Origin: Lentisphaerota bacterium
GTDB taxonomy: Bacteria > Verrucomicrobiota > Lentisphaeria > Oligosphaerales > Oligosphaeraceae
NCBI GenBank assembly: GCA_012800625.1
Contig: JAAZIY010000138.1
Span: 1-10,757, forward strand
DNA: 10,757 nt
Reading direction: 5' to 3'
Shown here: piece after piece, positions 1-6,763 of the stretch
Position numbering within the stretch: the stretch's first letter is position 1
Layout: every line of letters begins with the position of its first letter
Position numbers and translations under genes: made by a program
Notes under the pieces: generated by a model
Databases searched by the model: none
Told to the model about the DNA's origin: nothing
The model's input: only the letters and a program-made list of their open reading frames with translations

Positions 1-36
1 GGCCTGCGGCCTCGCTTACCCTGGGCTATGTTAGGC

Positions 37-51
37 TGCCCTTTCAGGGCA
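37..51. other. Short perfect hairpin downstream of clpB
   Basis: TGCCCT, a TTC loop and AGGGCA form a perfect 6-bp inverted repeat about 25 bases past the clpB stop codon. Neither strand has a T-run directly after the stem, so it is not a convincing intrinsic terminator. It could still help define the 3' end of the clpB mRNA. The first bases of the window also contain GGCC-TGC-GGCC, cut off by the edge. No gene can be called in bases 1-75. Confidence 0.3.
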
Positions 52-57
52 CAATGC

Positions 58-76
58 TTAGTGTGACTTCGTGTCC
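58..76 (-). repeat. Dispersed 10-base-period repeat, copy A (short)
   Basis: Read on the minus strand this is GGACACGAA followed by GTCACACTAA, the first two units of the same array found at 2802-2846, 5836-5880 and 7791-7840. The first G of the repeat is the last base of the clpB TAG stop codon, so the element begins exactly where the coding sequence ends. It is the shortest of the four copies and lies on the same strand as clpB. Confidence 0.7.
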
Positions 77-2667
77 TAAACCTGCGTCGCCTCGAAGCGG
101 TAGGCTTTGCTGTCGCCGTCGTAGCCTATGTGCAGCGCCTGCCCCTCGGAAAGCTCGCCGGCGATAAGCCGCCGCGAGAGCGGATTCTCCAGCTGCCGGG
201 AGATAACGCGCTTCAGCGGTCGCGCCCCGTAGACCGGGTCGTAACCCTCCTCGGCGAGTGCCTGGCGCGCCTCCTCGCTGACCTGCAAGCCTATGCGCAT
301 CTGCGCCAGACGGGCGGCCAGCTCCTGCAATTGTATATCGACAATGGCGCGCAGATGCTGTTTTTCGAGTCGGTGGAAAACCACGATATCATCTAGGCGG
401 TTAAGAAATTCCGGTCTAAAGACCTGGCGCAGCTGTTCGAGCACGCGGGAATGCATGCGTTCCTCGTCACTGCCCTCGCTGGCGGCGATCTCCTTGCTGC
501 CTATGTTCGAGGTCATGATAATGATGCAGTTCTTGAAGTCAACCACCCTGCCCTGCGAGTCGGTCAGGCGCCCGTCGTCAAGAACCTGCAGCAAAACGTT
601 GAAGACATCGGGATGCGCCTTCTCGATCTCGTCGAAAAGCAGCACGCAGTAGGGTCGGCGTCGCACGGCCTCGGTAAGCTGCCCGCCCTCCTCATAGCCT
701 ACATAGCCGGGAGGGGAGCCTAGCAAGCGAGAGACGGCGAACTTCTCCATGTACTCAGACATGTCTATGCGTATCATGGCCTTTTCGTCGGAGAACATGC
801 TTTCGGCTAGGGTTTTAGCCAGCTCGGTCTTGCCCACGCCGGTAGGCCCCAGAAAAATAAAGCTGCCCACCGGGCGTTTTGGGTCCTTCAGGCCAGCTCG
901 GGCGCGCAGTATGGCCTCCGAGACCGCGTCTACCGCTCTGTCCTGTCCTATGACTCGTTTATGCAGCTCATCGGGCATTTGCAGCAGTCTTTCGCGCTCA
1001 CCCTGCAGCAGTCTGCTTAGCGGTATATGAGTCCAGCGGCTCACCACTTCGGCGATATCCTCTTCGTCAACTTCTTCCTTCAGCAGTCTGTCGTCGCTAC
1101 TCTGTTTCACCTGCGCCTCGGCTTCGCGAATTTGTTTTTCCAGGCCGGGGATTACACCGTTGTCAAGCTCGGCGGCACGGTTAAGATCGTAGTCGCGCTG
1201 TGCCTTGGCCAATTGCGTGCGCGCCAGTTCCAGAGCCTCCTTGAGCTGGCGGATTTTCCCTATGGCCTGTTTTTCGCTTTCCCAGCGCTGTTGCAAAGCC
1301 TCGCAGCTTTCCTTCACTTGGCTCAGCTCTTTTTCCAGACGTTCGGCGCGCTCCTTCGAGGCGCTGTCCTTCTCCTTGCGCAGCCCGGCCAGTTCTATCT
1401 CCAGCTGCATCTGTCGGCGTATGACCTCGTCCAGTTCCACCGGGCGGCTGTCGATCTCAGTGCGCAGCTTGGCGGCGGCCTCGTCAACTAGGTCTATGGC
1501 CTTGTCAGGCAAAAAACGGTCGGAAACATAGCGGTCGGAGAGCAAGGCGGCGCTGACCAGGGCGCCGTCCCTGATGCTCACGCCGTGATGTATCTCGTAG
1601 CGTTCGCGCAGGCCGCGCAGGATGGAGACGGTATCCTCCACATTAGGCTCGCTGACCAGCACGGTCTGGAACCTTCTTTCCAGGGCGGCGTCTTTTTCTA
1701 TGTGTTTGCGGTACTCGTCCAGGGTGGTGGCGCCAACGCAATGCAGCTCGCCTCTGGCCAGCATGGGCTTCAGCAGGTTGCCTGCGTCCATGGCCCCCTC
1801 TGCGGCCCCGGCTCCCACCACGGTGTGCAGCTCATCAATAAAGAGGATGATCTCGCCCTCGGTGCTGGTCACCTCTTTGAGCACGGTTTTCAGGCGCTCC
1901 TCGAACTCGCCGCGGTACTTGGCTCCGGCGATAAGCGCGCCCATGTCCAGGGCTATCAGTCTGCGCTCTTTGAGTCCTTCGGGCACATCGCCCTGTATAA
2001 TTCGCTGTGCCAGGCCCTCGACTATGGCGGTCTTGCCCACGCCAGGCTCGCCGATGAGCACCGGGTTGTTTTTTGTGCGCCGCGAGAGTATCTGTATGAT
2101 GCGCCTTATCTCCTCGTCCCTGCCTATGACCGGGTCCAGCTTATTCTGGCTGGCCATGCTGGTCAGGTCCTTGCCGTACTTTTCCAGGGCTTGGAAATTC
2201 TCTTCGGCATTAGGGCTAGTGACTCGCTGCGCGCCGCGCAGCTCCTTCATGGCGGCCAGCAGCTTCTCGCGGGTAAGCCCCTGTCGGCGCAGGATTTCCC
2301 CGGCCTTGCCGCCCTCTTCGAGTATGCCGGCCAGCAGGTGCTCGACGCTGACAAAGTCGTCGCGCATGGAGTCAGCCAGCTGCTCAGCCTCCTGCAAGAG
2401 CTTGTTGCCCTCCGAGCCAATGTAAACCTGGCTGCCCTGGCCGCTGACGCGCGCCAAGGAGCCTAAACCGCGCTCCAGCTCCTGAGACAATGTCTTCAAG
2501 GACAAGCCGGCATGCTCCAAAATCTTGGACCCAAGACTATCGCCCTGACGCAAAATGGCCGCCAGCAAATGTAGACCCAGCAGCTCCTGGTGCCCCATCT
2601 TGGCCGCAATCTGCTGCGCAGTGCCGAGACTGGCGCGGCTTAATTCTGTAAACTTGTCGTAATTCAT
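76..2667 (-). CDS. clpB: ATP-dependent chaperone ClpB (Hsp100 disaggregase)
   Basis: Cytoplasmic hexameric AAA+ disaggregase that, in known family members, works with DnaK/DnaJ/GrpE to pull polypeptides out of aggregates. The 863-residue protein is full length (E. coli ClpB has 857). In order: a Clp N-terminal domain (about 1-145); AAA-1 with Walker A GEPGVGKT at 206-213, pore loop KYRGEFEER and Walker B FIDELH with the catalytic Glu at 279; a charged, Glu/Lys/Gln-rich coiled-coil M-domain (about 410-530), which separates ClpB from ClpA/ClpC; and AAA-2 with Walker A GPTGVGKT at 607-614, pore loop GSPPGYVGYEEGG, Walker B LLFDEIEKAHPD and a C-terminal GYDPVYGARPLKR box. The start is supported by a perfect AGGAGG (2675-2680, minus strand) seven bases before the ATG. 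It is transcribed divergently from uvrA. No CIRCE operator and no clear heat-shock promoter is visible, so how it is induced is unknown. Confidence 0.97.
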   Translation of the reverse strand: MNYDKFTELSRASLGTAQQIAAKMGHQELLGLHLLAAILRQGDSLGSKILEHAGLSLKTLSQELERGLGSLARVSGQGSQVYIGSEGNKLLQEAEQLADSMRDDFVSVEHLLAGILEEGGKAGEILRRQGLTREKLLAAMKELRGAQRVTSPNAEENFQALEKYGKDLTSMASQNKLDPVIGRDEEIRRIIQILSRRTKNNPVLIGEPGVGKTAIVEGLAQRIIQGDVPEGLKERRLIALDMGALIAGAKYRGEFEERLKTVLKEVTSTEGEIILFIDELHTVVGAGAAEGAMDAGNLLKPMLARGELHCVGATTLDEYRKHIEKDAALERRFQTVLVSEPNVEDTVSILRGLRERYEIHHGVSIRDGALVSAALLSDRYVSDRFLPDKAIDLVDEAAAKLRTEIDSRPVELDEVIRRQMQLEIELAGLRKEKDSASKERAERLEKELSQVKESCEALQQRWESEKQAIGKIRQLKEALELARTQLAKAQRDYDLNRAAELDNGVIPGLEKQIREAEAQVKQSSDDRLLKEEVDEEDIAEVVSRWTHIPLSRLLQGERERLLQMPDELHKRVIGQDRAVDAVSEAILRARAGLKDPKRPVGSFIFLGPTGVGKTELAKTLAESMFSDEKAMIRIDMSEYMEKFAVSRLLGSPPGYVGYEEGGQLTEAVRRRPYCVLLFDEIEKAHPDVFNVLLQVLDDGRLTDSQGRVVDFKNCIIIMTSNIGSKEIAASEGSDEERMHSRVLEQLRQVFRPEFLNRLDDIVVFHRLEKQHLRAIVDIQLQELAARLAQMRIGLQVSEEARQALAEEGYDPVYGARPLKRVISRQLENPLSRRLIAGELSEGQALHIGYDGDSKAYRFEATQV

Positions 2668-2704
2668 AAAAATACCTCCTGTATGAAAAAATTAAAAGTA
2701 GTTA

Positions 2705-2733
2705 ATTATATATTAGCAGAAAACATGCCAGAA
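2705..2733 (-). promoter_or_regulatory. Candidate sigma70-type promoter of clpB
   Basis: On the minus strand a perfect TATAAT lies at 2705-2710, inside an AT-rich stretch, and would start transcription near 2698, giving a leader of about 30 bases that contains the AGGAGG ribosome site. The -35 position at 17-base spacing (2728-2733) reads TTCTGG, a poor match, so an activator or a different sigma factor may be involved. Neither the CTTGAA/CCCCAT pattern of sigma32 nor a CIRCE inverted repeat was found here. Confidence 0.4.
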
Positions 2734-2770
2734 AACTTAAGGGCGAAAACCGCATTGAAGCCGACAAGAC

Positions 2771-2787
2771 TGCGTCATTTTGTCGCA
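2771..2787. other. Imperfect inverted repeat in the clpB/uvrA intergenic region
   Basis: TGCGTCA, TTT, TGTCGCA form two 7-base arms that pair except for one T:T mismatch. It lies about 70 bases upstream of the presumed clpB transcription start and just before repeat copy B. It could be an operator for a dimeric regulator or simply a small hairpin. It matches no operator I recognise. Confidence 0.25.
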
Positions 2788-2801
2788 GCAAGCAGGGTTT
2801 T

Positions 2802-2846
2802 GGACACGAAGTTACACCAAGACACACTAAGACGCATGCAGCTTTT
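2802..2846 (+). repeat. Dispersed 10-base-period repeat, copy B
   Basis: Units are GGACACGAA, GTTACACCAA, GACACACTAA and a degenerate GACGCATGCA, followed by GCTTTT. By direct comparison it matches copy C (5836-5880) at 39 of 45 positions, including the GCTTTT end, so the element extends beyond the tandem units. The period of 10 is not a multiple of three and no ORF follows it, so it is non-coding. It sits midway between the divergent clpB and uvrA starts. Confidence 0.75.
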
Positions 2847-2947
2847 CGACTCTTCAAAAACTCCGGAGGCAAAAACTTGTAACCTGGCTCGGACAAATTA
2901 TTTTATAAGTTTACCTTTTTCACTACAACGGCTTCCATGCCTAATCA

Positions 2948-2953
2948 TATAAT
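2948..2953 (+). promoter_or_regulatory. TATAAT box immediately upstream of uvrA
   Basis: A perfect -10 hexamer ends only three bases before the uvrA ATG, and no Shine-Dalgarno sequence is seen in the 25 bases upstream of that ATG. If it is used, transcription would begin at or within the first codons, implying a leaderless or nearly leaderless mRNA. There is no recognisable -35 box at 16-18 bases (17-base spacing reads ACAACG). An alternative weak promoter is TTGTAA (2877-2882), 18 bases, TTTTAT (2901-2906), which would give a normal leader but still no ribosome site. Confidence 0.3.
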
Positions 2954-2956
2954 CTA

Positions 2957-5794
2957 ATGAACGATATCATCATACAGGGCGCCAGCCAACATAATCTCAA
3001 ACACCTGGATTTGCGCATACCGCGCGACTCCCTGGTGGTCATTACCGGTCCCAGCGGCTCAGGCAAGTCCTCGCTGGCCTTTGATACGCTATATGCCGAG
3101 GGACAAAGACGCTACGTCGAAAGCCTCTCGGCCTATGCCAGGCAATTCCTGGACCGCATGCAGAAGCCGGAGCTAGAGCACATCGAAGGCCTCTCCCCAG
3201 CCATTGCCATTGAACAGCGCAGCGCTGGAGCCTCGCCGCGCTCGATCGTGGCAACCAGCACCGAAATCTACGACTACCTGCGCCTGCTATATGCACACTG
3301 CGGACACCCGCACTGCCCAAAATGCAAACGGGAAATACGCAATCAAAGCGCGGAAGACATCAGCCGGCAGCTGGCCGCATATCCGCAGGACAGCAGAATC
3401 ATGCTGCTGGCACCATACCTGCGCGGACGCAAAGGCGAACACAAGGACATCATCGAAAACATGCGCAAAGACGGCTTCGTGCGCGCCAGGATAGACGGCA
3501 AAATCGTCTCGCTGGACAGCCCACCGGCGTTAAATAAAAACCTGCGCCATCACATCGAGGCGGTGGTGGACCGCCTGGTCATCGGGCAAGTGGAGAAAAG
3601 CCGCCTGCACGACTCCGTCGAACTCTCCCTGAAAAAAGGCCAGGGTCTGCTGATTGTTCTCAAAGAGGATCCGGACAGCAAGGGCGGCTGGGCCGAGGAA
3701 ACGCTCAGCGAGCATCTTGCCTGCCCGCACTGCAACCTGAGCTTTGGCAAGCTGCTGCCGCGCAACTTCTCCTTTAATAGCCCCTACGGCGCCTGCCCCA
3801 CCTGCGACGGCCTGGGAAAACGCCTCATCTTCACCCCTGAAGCCGTGGTGCCCGACCCCACACTCTCCATCAAAAACGGCGCCATCCCGCTCTGGCGCCG
3901 AGGCATGCGCCGCCTTATCATCCTCTACAACCACTATCTGCGCTGTCTGGCCGAACACTATGACTTCAGCTTGACCACGCCCTGGGAAAAACTGCCCGAA
4001 AAGCTGCGCCAGATACTGCTCTACGGCAGCGGCGATGAAATCATCAATTTTGACACCTGGAAGCGGGGCAAGCTCATGCCCTGGCGCAAACCCTTTGAAG
4101 GAATCATACCCAACCTGCTGCGGCGACACCGCGAAACCGATAGCGAAGACCTGCAAAGAAGACTGCAGGAACACATGAGCTACGAAATCTGCCCGGACTG
4201 CAATGGCAAACGCCTGAGACCGGAGTTCCTCGCAGTAACCATACAAGAGCACAGCATAGACGACTTCTGTAGCCTTAACATAGATCGGGCCTGGGAATTC
4301 ATCGAAAACCTGGAGCTGCCGCCGCAGGAAGCCGAGCTGGCGCGGGAATTGCGCCGCGAGATCGGGGCACGCCTGGGCTTCCTGCGCTCGGTGGGACTCA
4401 ACTACCTGACGTTGAACCGCGAAAGCGGCACGCTCTCAGGCGGAGAGTCGCAGCGCATACGTCTGGCCAGCCAAGTGGGTAGCGGACTGGTGGGCGTGCT
4501 CTATATCCTCGATGAACCCAGCATAGGGCTGCATCAGAGAGACAATGAAAAGCTGCTCGATACACTGCGCAGCTTGAGAGACCTGGGAAATACCGTCATC
4601 GTCGTCGAACATGACTTGGATACCATGCGCGCCGCAGACTACCTCATAGACCTGGGACCGGGAGCAGGAAGATACGGCGGACAACTGGTCTTCGCCGGAC
4701 CTAGCCAGGATATCCTCGCCTGCCAGGCCTCAGTCACCGGTCAATTCCTCTCCGGAGCGCGCGAAATCCCGCTGCCAGCAGAACGCCTGCCGGGCAACGG
4801 CAAGCAGCTGTATATACGCGGCGCCGAGGAAAATAACCTGCACAAGCTCAACGTGAAAATACCCCTGGGCACCTTCACCTGCGTCACCGGAGTCTCCGGC
4901 TCGGGCAAAAGCACCCTGGTCAATAGCATACTGTGCCGAGCGCTGAAAAAACACCTGGAGCTGAAAAGCGAGGAGCCGGGCAAGCATAGCCGCATCGAAG
5001 GCCTTGAACACATAGACAAAATGATCATCATAGACCAAAGCCCCATAGGACGCACACCGCGCTCCAACCCGGCAACCTATACCGGCCTCTTTGACCAGGT
5101 CAGGCAAATCTACGCCAGCACCAACGACGCCAAGATACGAGGCTACAAACCCGGACGCTTCAGCTTCAATGTGAAGGGTGGACGCTGCGAAAACTGCAAG
5201 GGAGACGGCATCAAAAAAATCGAGATGCAGTTTTTGCCCGATGTCTATGTAAAGTGCGAGCTTTGCGCCGGGCAGCGCTATAACAGCGAGACCCTGGCGG
5301 TGCGCTTTAAGGGCTACAATGTCTCCGAAGTGCTAAAAATGACGGTCAACGAGGCCGCCGAGGTCTTCGAGGCCATACCGGGGCTGAAGCGCAAGCTGCA
5401 GACCCTGCAGGCCGTCGGCCTGGGCTACATACAGCTGGGACAGCCGGCCACCACCCTCTCCGGCGGAGAGGCGCAGCGCGTCAAATTGGCCAGCGAACTA
5501 AGCCGACGCGCACAGGGACACACGCTCTACGTGCTCGATGAACCCACCACAGGGCTGCACTCATCAGACATCGAGCAGCTCCTGCAGGTGCTCTTCTCAC
5601 TGCGAGACCAGGGAAACACCATCCTGGTCATCGAACATAACCTGGAAGTCATTAAAACCGCAGACCACATCATAGACCTGGGGCCGGAGGGCGGCGACCA
5701 GGGCGGCAGGCTCATCGCACAGGGAACACCGGAAAAAGTCGCTAAAAGCAAAAAGTCATACACCGGCCAGTTCCTGAAAAAAATACTGGGCTAA
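2957..5794 (+). CDS. uvrA: UvrABC excinuclease subunit A (damage-sensing ABC ATPase)
   Basis: UvrA dimerises, scans DNA and loads UvrB at bulky lesions in nucleotide excision repair. The 945-residue protein is full length (E. coli 940) and keeps both ABC modules. Module I has Walker A GPSGSGKSS at 31-39, a zinc site with CPHC at 256-259 and CPTC at 280-283, signature LSGGE at 493-497 and Walker B LDEPS around 519. Module II has Walker A GVSGSGKST at 645-653, a zinc site with Cys744, 747, 767 and 770, signature LSGGE at 834-838 and Walker B Asp861/Glu862. Extra Cys pairs occur in CGHPHCPKC near residue 115 and in CPDCNGKR near 415, as in many homologues. The start MNDIIIQGASQHNLK aligns with the conserved family N-terminus, so it is well placed despite the absent ribosome site. 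The gene stands alone. No LexA box of the E. coli (CTGT-N8-ACAG) or B. subtilis (GAAC-N4-GTTC) type was found upstream. Confidence 0.98.
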   Translation: MNDIIIQGASQHNLKHLDLRIPRDSLVVITGPSGSGKSSLAFDTLYAEGQRRYVESLSAYARQFLDRMQKPELEHIEGLSPAIAIEQRSAGASPRSIVATSTEIYDYLRLLYAHCGHPHCPKCKREIRNQSAEDISRQLAAYPQDSRIMLLAPYLRGRKGEHKDIIENMRKDGFVRARIDGKIVSLDSPPALNKNLRHHIEAVVDRLVIGQVEKSRLHDSVELSLKKGQGLLIVLKEDPDSKGGWAEETLSEHLACPHCNLSFGKLLPRNFSFNSPYGACPTCDGLGKRLIFTPEAVVPDPTLSIKNGAIPLWRRGMRRLIILYNHYLRCLAEHYDFSLTTPWEKLPEKLRQILLYGSGDEIINFDTWKRGKLMPWRKPFEGIIPNLLRRHRETDSEDLQRRLQEHMSYEICPDCNGKRLRPEFLAVTIQEHSIDDFCSLNIDRAWEFIENLELPPQEAELARELRREIGARLGFLRSVGLNYLTLNRESGTLSGGESQRIRLASQVGSGLVGVLYILDEPSIGLHQRDNEKLLDTLRSLRDLGNTVIVVEHDLDTMRAADYLIDLGPGAGRYGGQLVFAGPSQDILACQASVTGQFLSGAREIPLPAERLPGNGKQLYIRGAEENNLHKLNVKIPLGTFTCVTGVSGSGKSTLVNSILCRALKKHLELKSEEPGKHSRIEGLEHIDKMIIIDQSPIGRTPRSNPATYTGLFDQVRQIYASTNDAKIRGYKPGRFSFNVKGGRCENCKGDGIKKIEMQFLPDVYVKCELCAGQRYNSETLAVRFKGYNVSEVLKMTVNEAAEVFEAIPGLKRKLQTLQAVGLGYIQLGQPATTLSGGEAQRVKLASELSRRAQGHTLYVLDEPTTGLHSSDIEQLLQVLFSLRDQGNTILVIEHNLEVIKTADHIIDLGPEGGDQGGRLIAQGTPEKVAKSKKSYTGQFLKKILG

Positions 5795-5804
5795 GCCAGC
5801 CCAG
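5777..5804 (-). terminator. Intrinsic-terminator-like hairpin at the uvrA 3' end, best read on the minus strand
   Basis: A perfect 7-bp stem CTGGGCT/AGCCCAG with a 5-base loop spans the uvrA stop codon (5786-5804). On the minus strand it is followed by TA and then seven Ts, supplied by Lys codons of uvrA, so it has the form of a Rho-independent terminator for leftward transcription. On the plus strand the stem is followed by no T-run until eight Ts at 5828-5835, 23 bases later, which makes it a poor plus-strand terminator. It may still protect the uvrA mRNA 3' end. Confidence 0.5.
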
Positions 5805-5835
5805 GCCATCAAAAAGCAAAGCCGGCATTTTTTTT

Positions 5836-5880
5836 GGACACGAAGACACACCAAGACACACTAAGACACACAGAGCTTTT
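5836..5880 (+). repeat. Dispersed 10-base-period repeat, copy C
   Basis: Units in order are GGACACGAA, GACACACCAA, GACACACTAA and GACACACAGA, followed by GCTTTT. This is the most regular plus-strand copy and is preceded by a run of eight Ts. It lies in the 258-base gap between uvrA and adk, in sense orientation to both. It has no reading frame of note. Confidence 0.8.
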
Positions 5881-5881
5881 T

Positions 5882-5908
5882 AGTCCCAAAAGTCCCAAAA
5901 GTCCCATA
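5882..5908 (+). repeat. Three tandem 9-base units (AGTCCCAAA)
   Basis: AGTCCCAAA, AGTCCCAAA and AGTCCCATA follow repeat copy C almost directly. A downstream TTTGGGCT (5913-5920) is complementary to one unit with a single bulge, so a small hairpin is possible. At the matching place after copy B, a looser CGACTCTTCAAAAACTCC is seen, suggesting that this segment may be part of the same mobile or dispersed element. Confidence 0.6.
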
Positions 5909-5985
5909 ATCATTTGGGCTTGTACTCTACTCATCCCAGCCTAGCGCGCGAAAAAAGCGCCGTCGTTTTTTTGCATTTTTGCCAA

Positions 5986-6014
5986 TCGCCATTACATTAC
6001 TTGATTTACATAAT
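5986..6014 (+). promoter_or_regulatory. Candidate promoter for the adk-map-infA unit
   Basis: TCGCCA (four of six matches to TTGACA) and CATAAT (five of six matches to TATAAT) are separated by exactly 17 bases. Transcription would start near 6021, giving a leader of about 30 bases that carries the GAGG ribosome site at 6042-6045. Together with the gap of 258 bases after uvrA this supports a new transcription unit starting at adk. Confidence 0.4.
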
Positions 6015-6052
6015 GCGCTTGACTTCCGCATATCCACAAGCGAGGCGTTTTG

Positions 6053-6754
6053 ATGTCGAACTATGTTTTTCTTGGCCCTCCCGGCGCCGGCAAAGGCACC
6101 CTGGGCGAGCTTTTCAGCCGGCGTATGGGGCTGGTGCACATCTCTACTGGAGCACTGTTGCGCGAGGAGATGTCCTCCGGCTCGGAACTGGGTCTGCAAG
6201 TCAAGGACCTGATAAGCAAGGGCGGCCTGGTTTCCGACCAGATAGTCAGCGCCATGATAGCAAAGCGGCTTTCACAGCCCGATGTCCTGCGCCAGGGCTG
6301 TCTGCTGGACGGCTATCCGCGCACCGCGGCGCAGGCCGACAGCCTGCAAGAGATACTCAATGAAAACCAGCGCTCCTTGGAAGCCGCAGTGCTCATTGAT
6401 GCCGAGCGCCAGCTGCTTGTCACTCGCTTGAGCGCCAGGCGGGTATGCAGCAACAAGGACTGCGGGGCAATTTACAATGTGCAGACTAAGCCGCCCCTCA
6501 AAGAAGGGGTCTGTGACCGTTGCAGCAGCGCGCTGTATCAGCGCAGTGACGATTCCGAGCAGACCGCCAGGGAGCGGCTGCGGGTCTATGAGGAGCAGAC
6601 TGCCCCGCTCATCGAGTATTACCGACAGCGCCAGCTGCTGGTAATCACCTATAGCAAAGATGTCGAGGCCGAGGAAAACTACCGGTGCCTGTGCGAGGCG
6701 CTGCGCCAGGCCGGCAAAGCCAATCGCGGCTGCTGCGCAAAAAACAAGGTATAA
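6053..6754 (+). CDS. adk: Adenylate kinase, zinc-type LID
   Basis: Catalyses ATP + AMP to 2 ADP in the cytoplasm. The start is the ATG at 6053, seven bases after GAGG, giving 233 residues (E. coli 214); a TTG codon lies just before it but is not needed. The P-loop GPPGAGKGT is at residues 8-16, the AMP-binding HISTGALLREEM follows near 30, and LDGYPRT marks the core. The LID is the long form with four cysteines: Cys132 and Cys137, then Cys154 and Cys157, followed by the conserved LYQRSDD and RERLRVYEEQTAPLIEYY segments. The first pair is spaced C-X4-C (CSNKDC) rather than the common C-X2-C, so zinc binding is likely but inferred. In many bacteria secY precedes adk; here it does not. map begins nine bases after the stop, so co-transcription is likely. 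Confidence 0.96.
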   Translation: MSNYVFLGPPGAGKGTLGELFSRRMGLVHISTGALLREEMSSGSELGLQVKDLISKGGLVSDQIVSAMIAKRLSQPDVLRQGCLLDGYPRTAAQADSLQEILNENQRSLEAAVLIDAERQLLVTRLSARRVCSNKDCGAIYNVQTKPPLKEGVCDRCSSALYQRSDDSEQTARERLRVYEEQTAPLIEYYRQRQLLVITYSKDVEAEENYRCLCEALRQAGKANRGCCAKNKV

Positions 6755-6763
6755 CCCTGGTCT

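Noticed and set aside
1585..2466. Long plus-strand open frame of 293 codons opposite clpB
   Set aside because: It lies wholly antisense to a clearly conserved clpB, is low-complexity (Ala, Gln, Leu-rich) and has no recognisable domain; GC-rich codon use commonly leaves such frames open.
2861..2868. CTCCGGAG palindrome upstream of uvrA as an operator
   Set aside because: Eight-base palindromes are expected by chance at this length and it matches no known site.
2668..2956. CIRCE (HrcA) operator or sigma32 promoter upstream of clpB
   Set aside because: Only a TTAGCA half-match (2713-2718) is present; no TTAGCACTC-N9-GAGTGCTAA and no CTTGAA/CCCCAT pair was seen.
5944..5972. GCGC-A-rich-GCGC hairpin followed by a T-run as a uvrA terminator
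   Set aside because: The stem is only 4 bp and five bases separate it from the Ts, so it is too weak to call.
6030..6038. DnaA box (ATATCCACA) upstream of adk
   Set aside because: A single 8-of-9 match to TTATCCACA with no cluster or AT-rich unwinding region does not support an origin or DnaA control.
5914..6363. Plus-strand open frame beginning in the uvrA-adk gap
   Set aside because: Most of it is adk read in another frame, and the unique N-terminal part shows no conserved feature.
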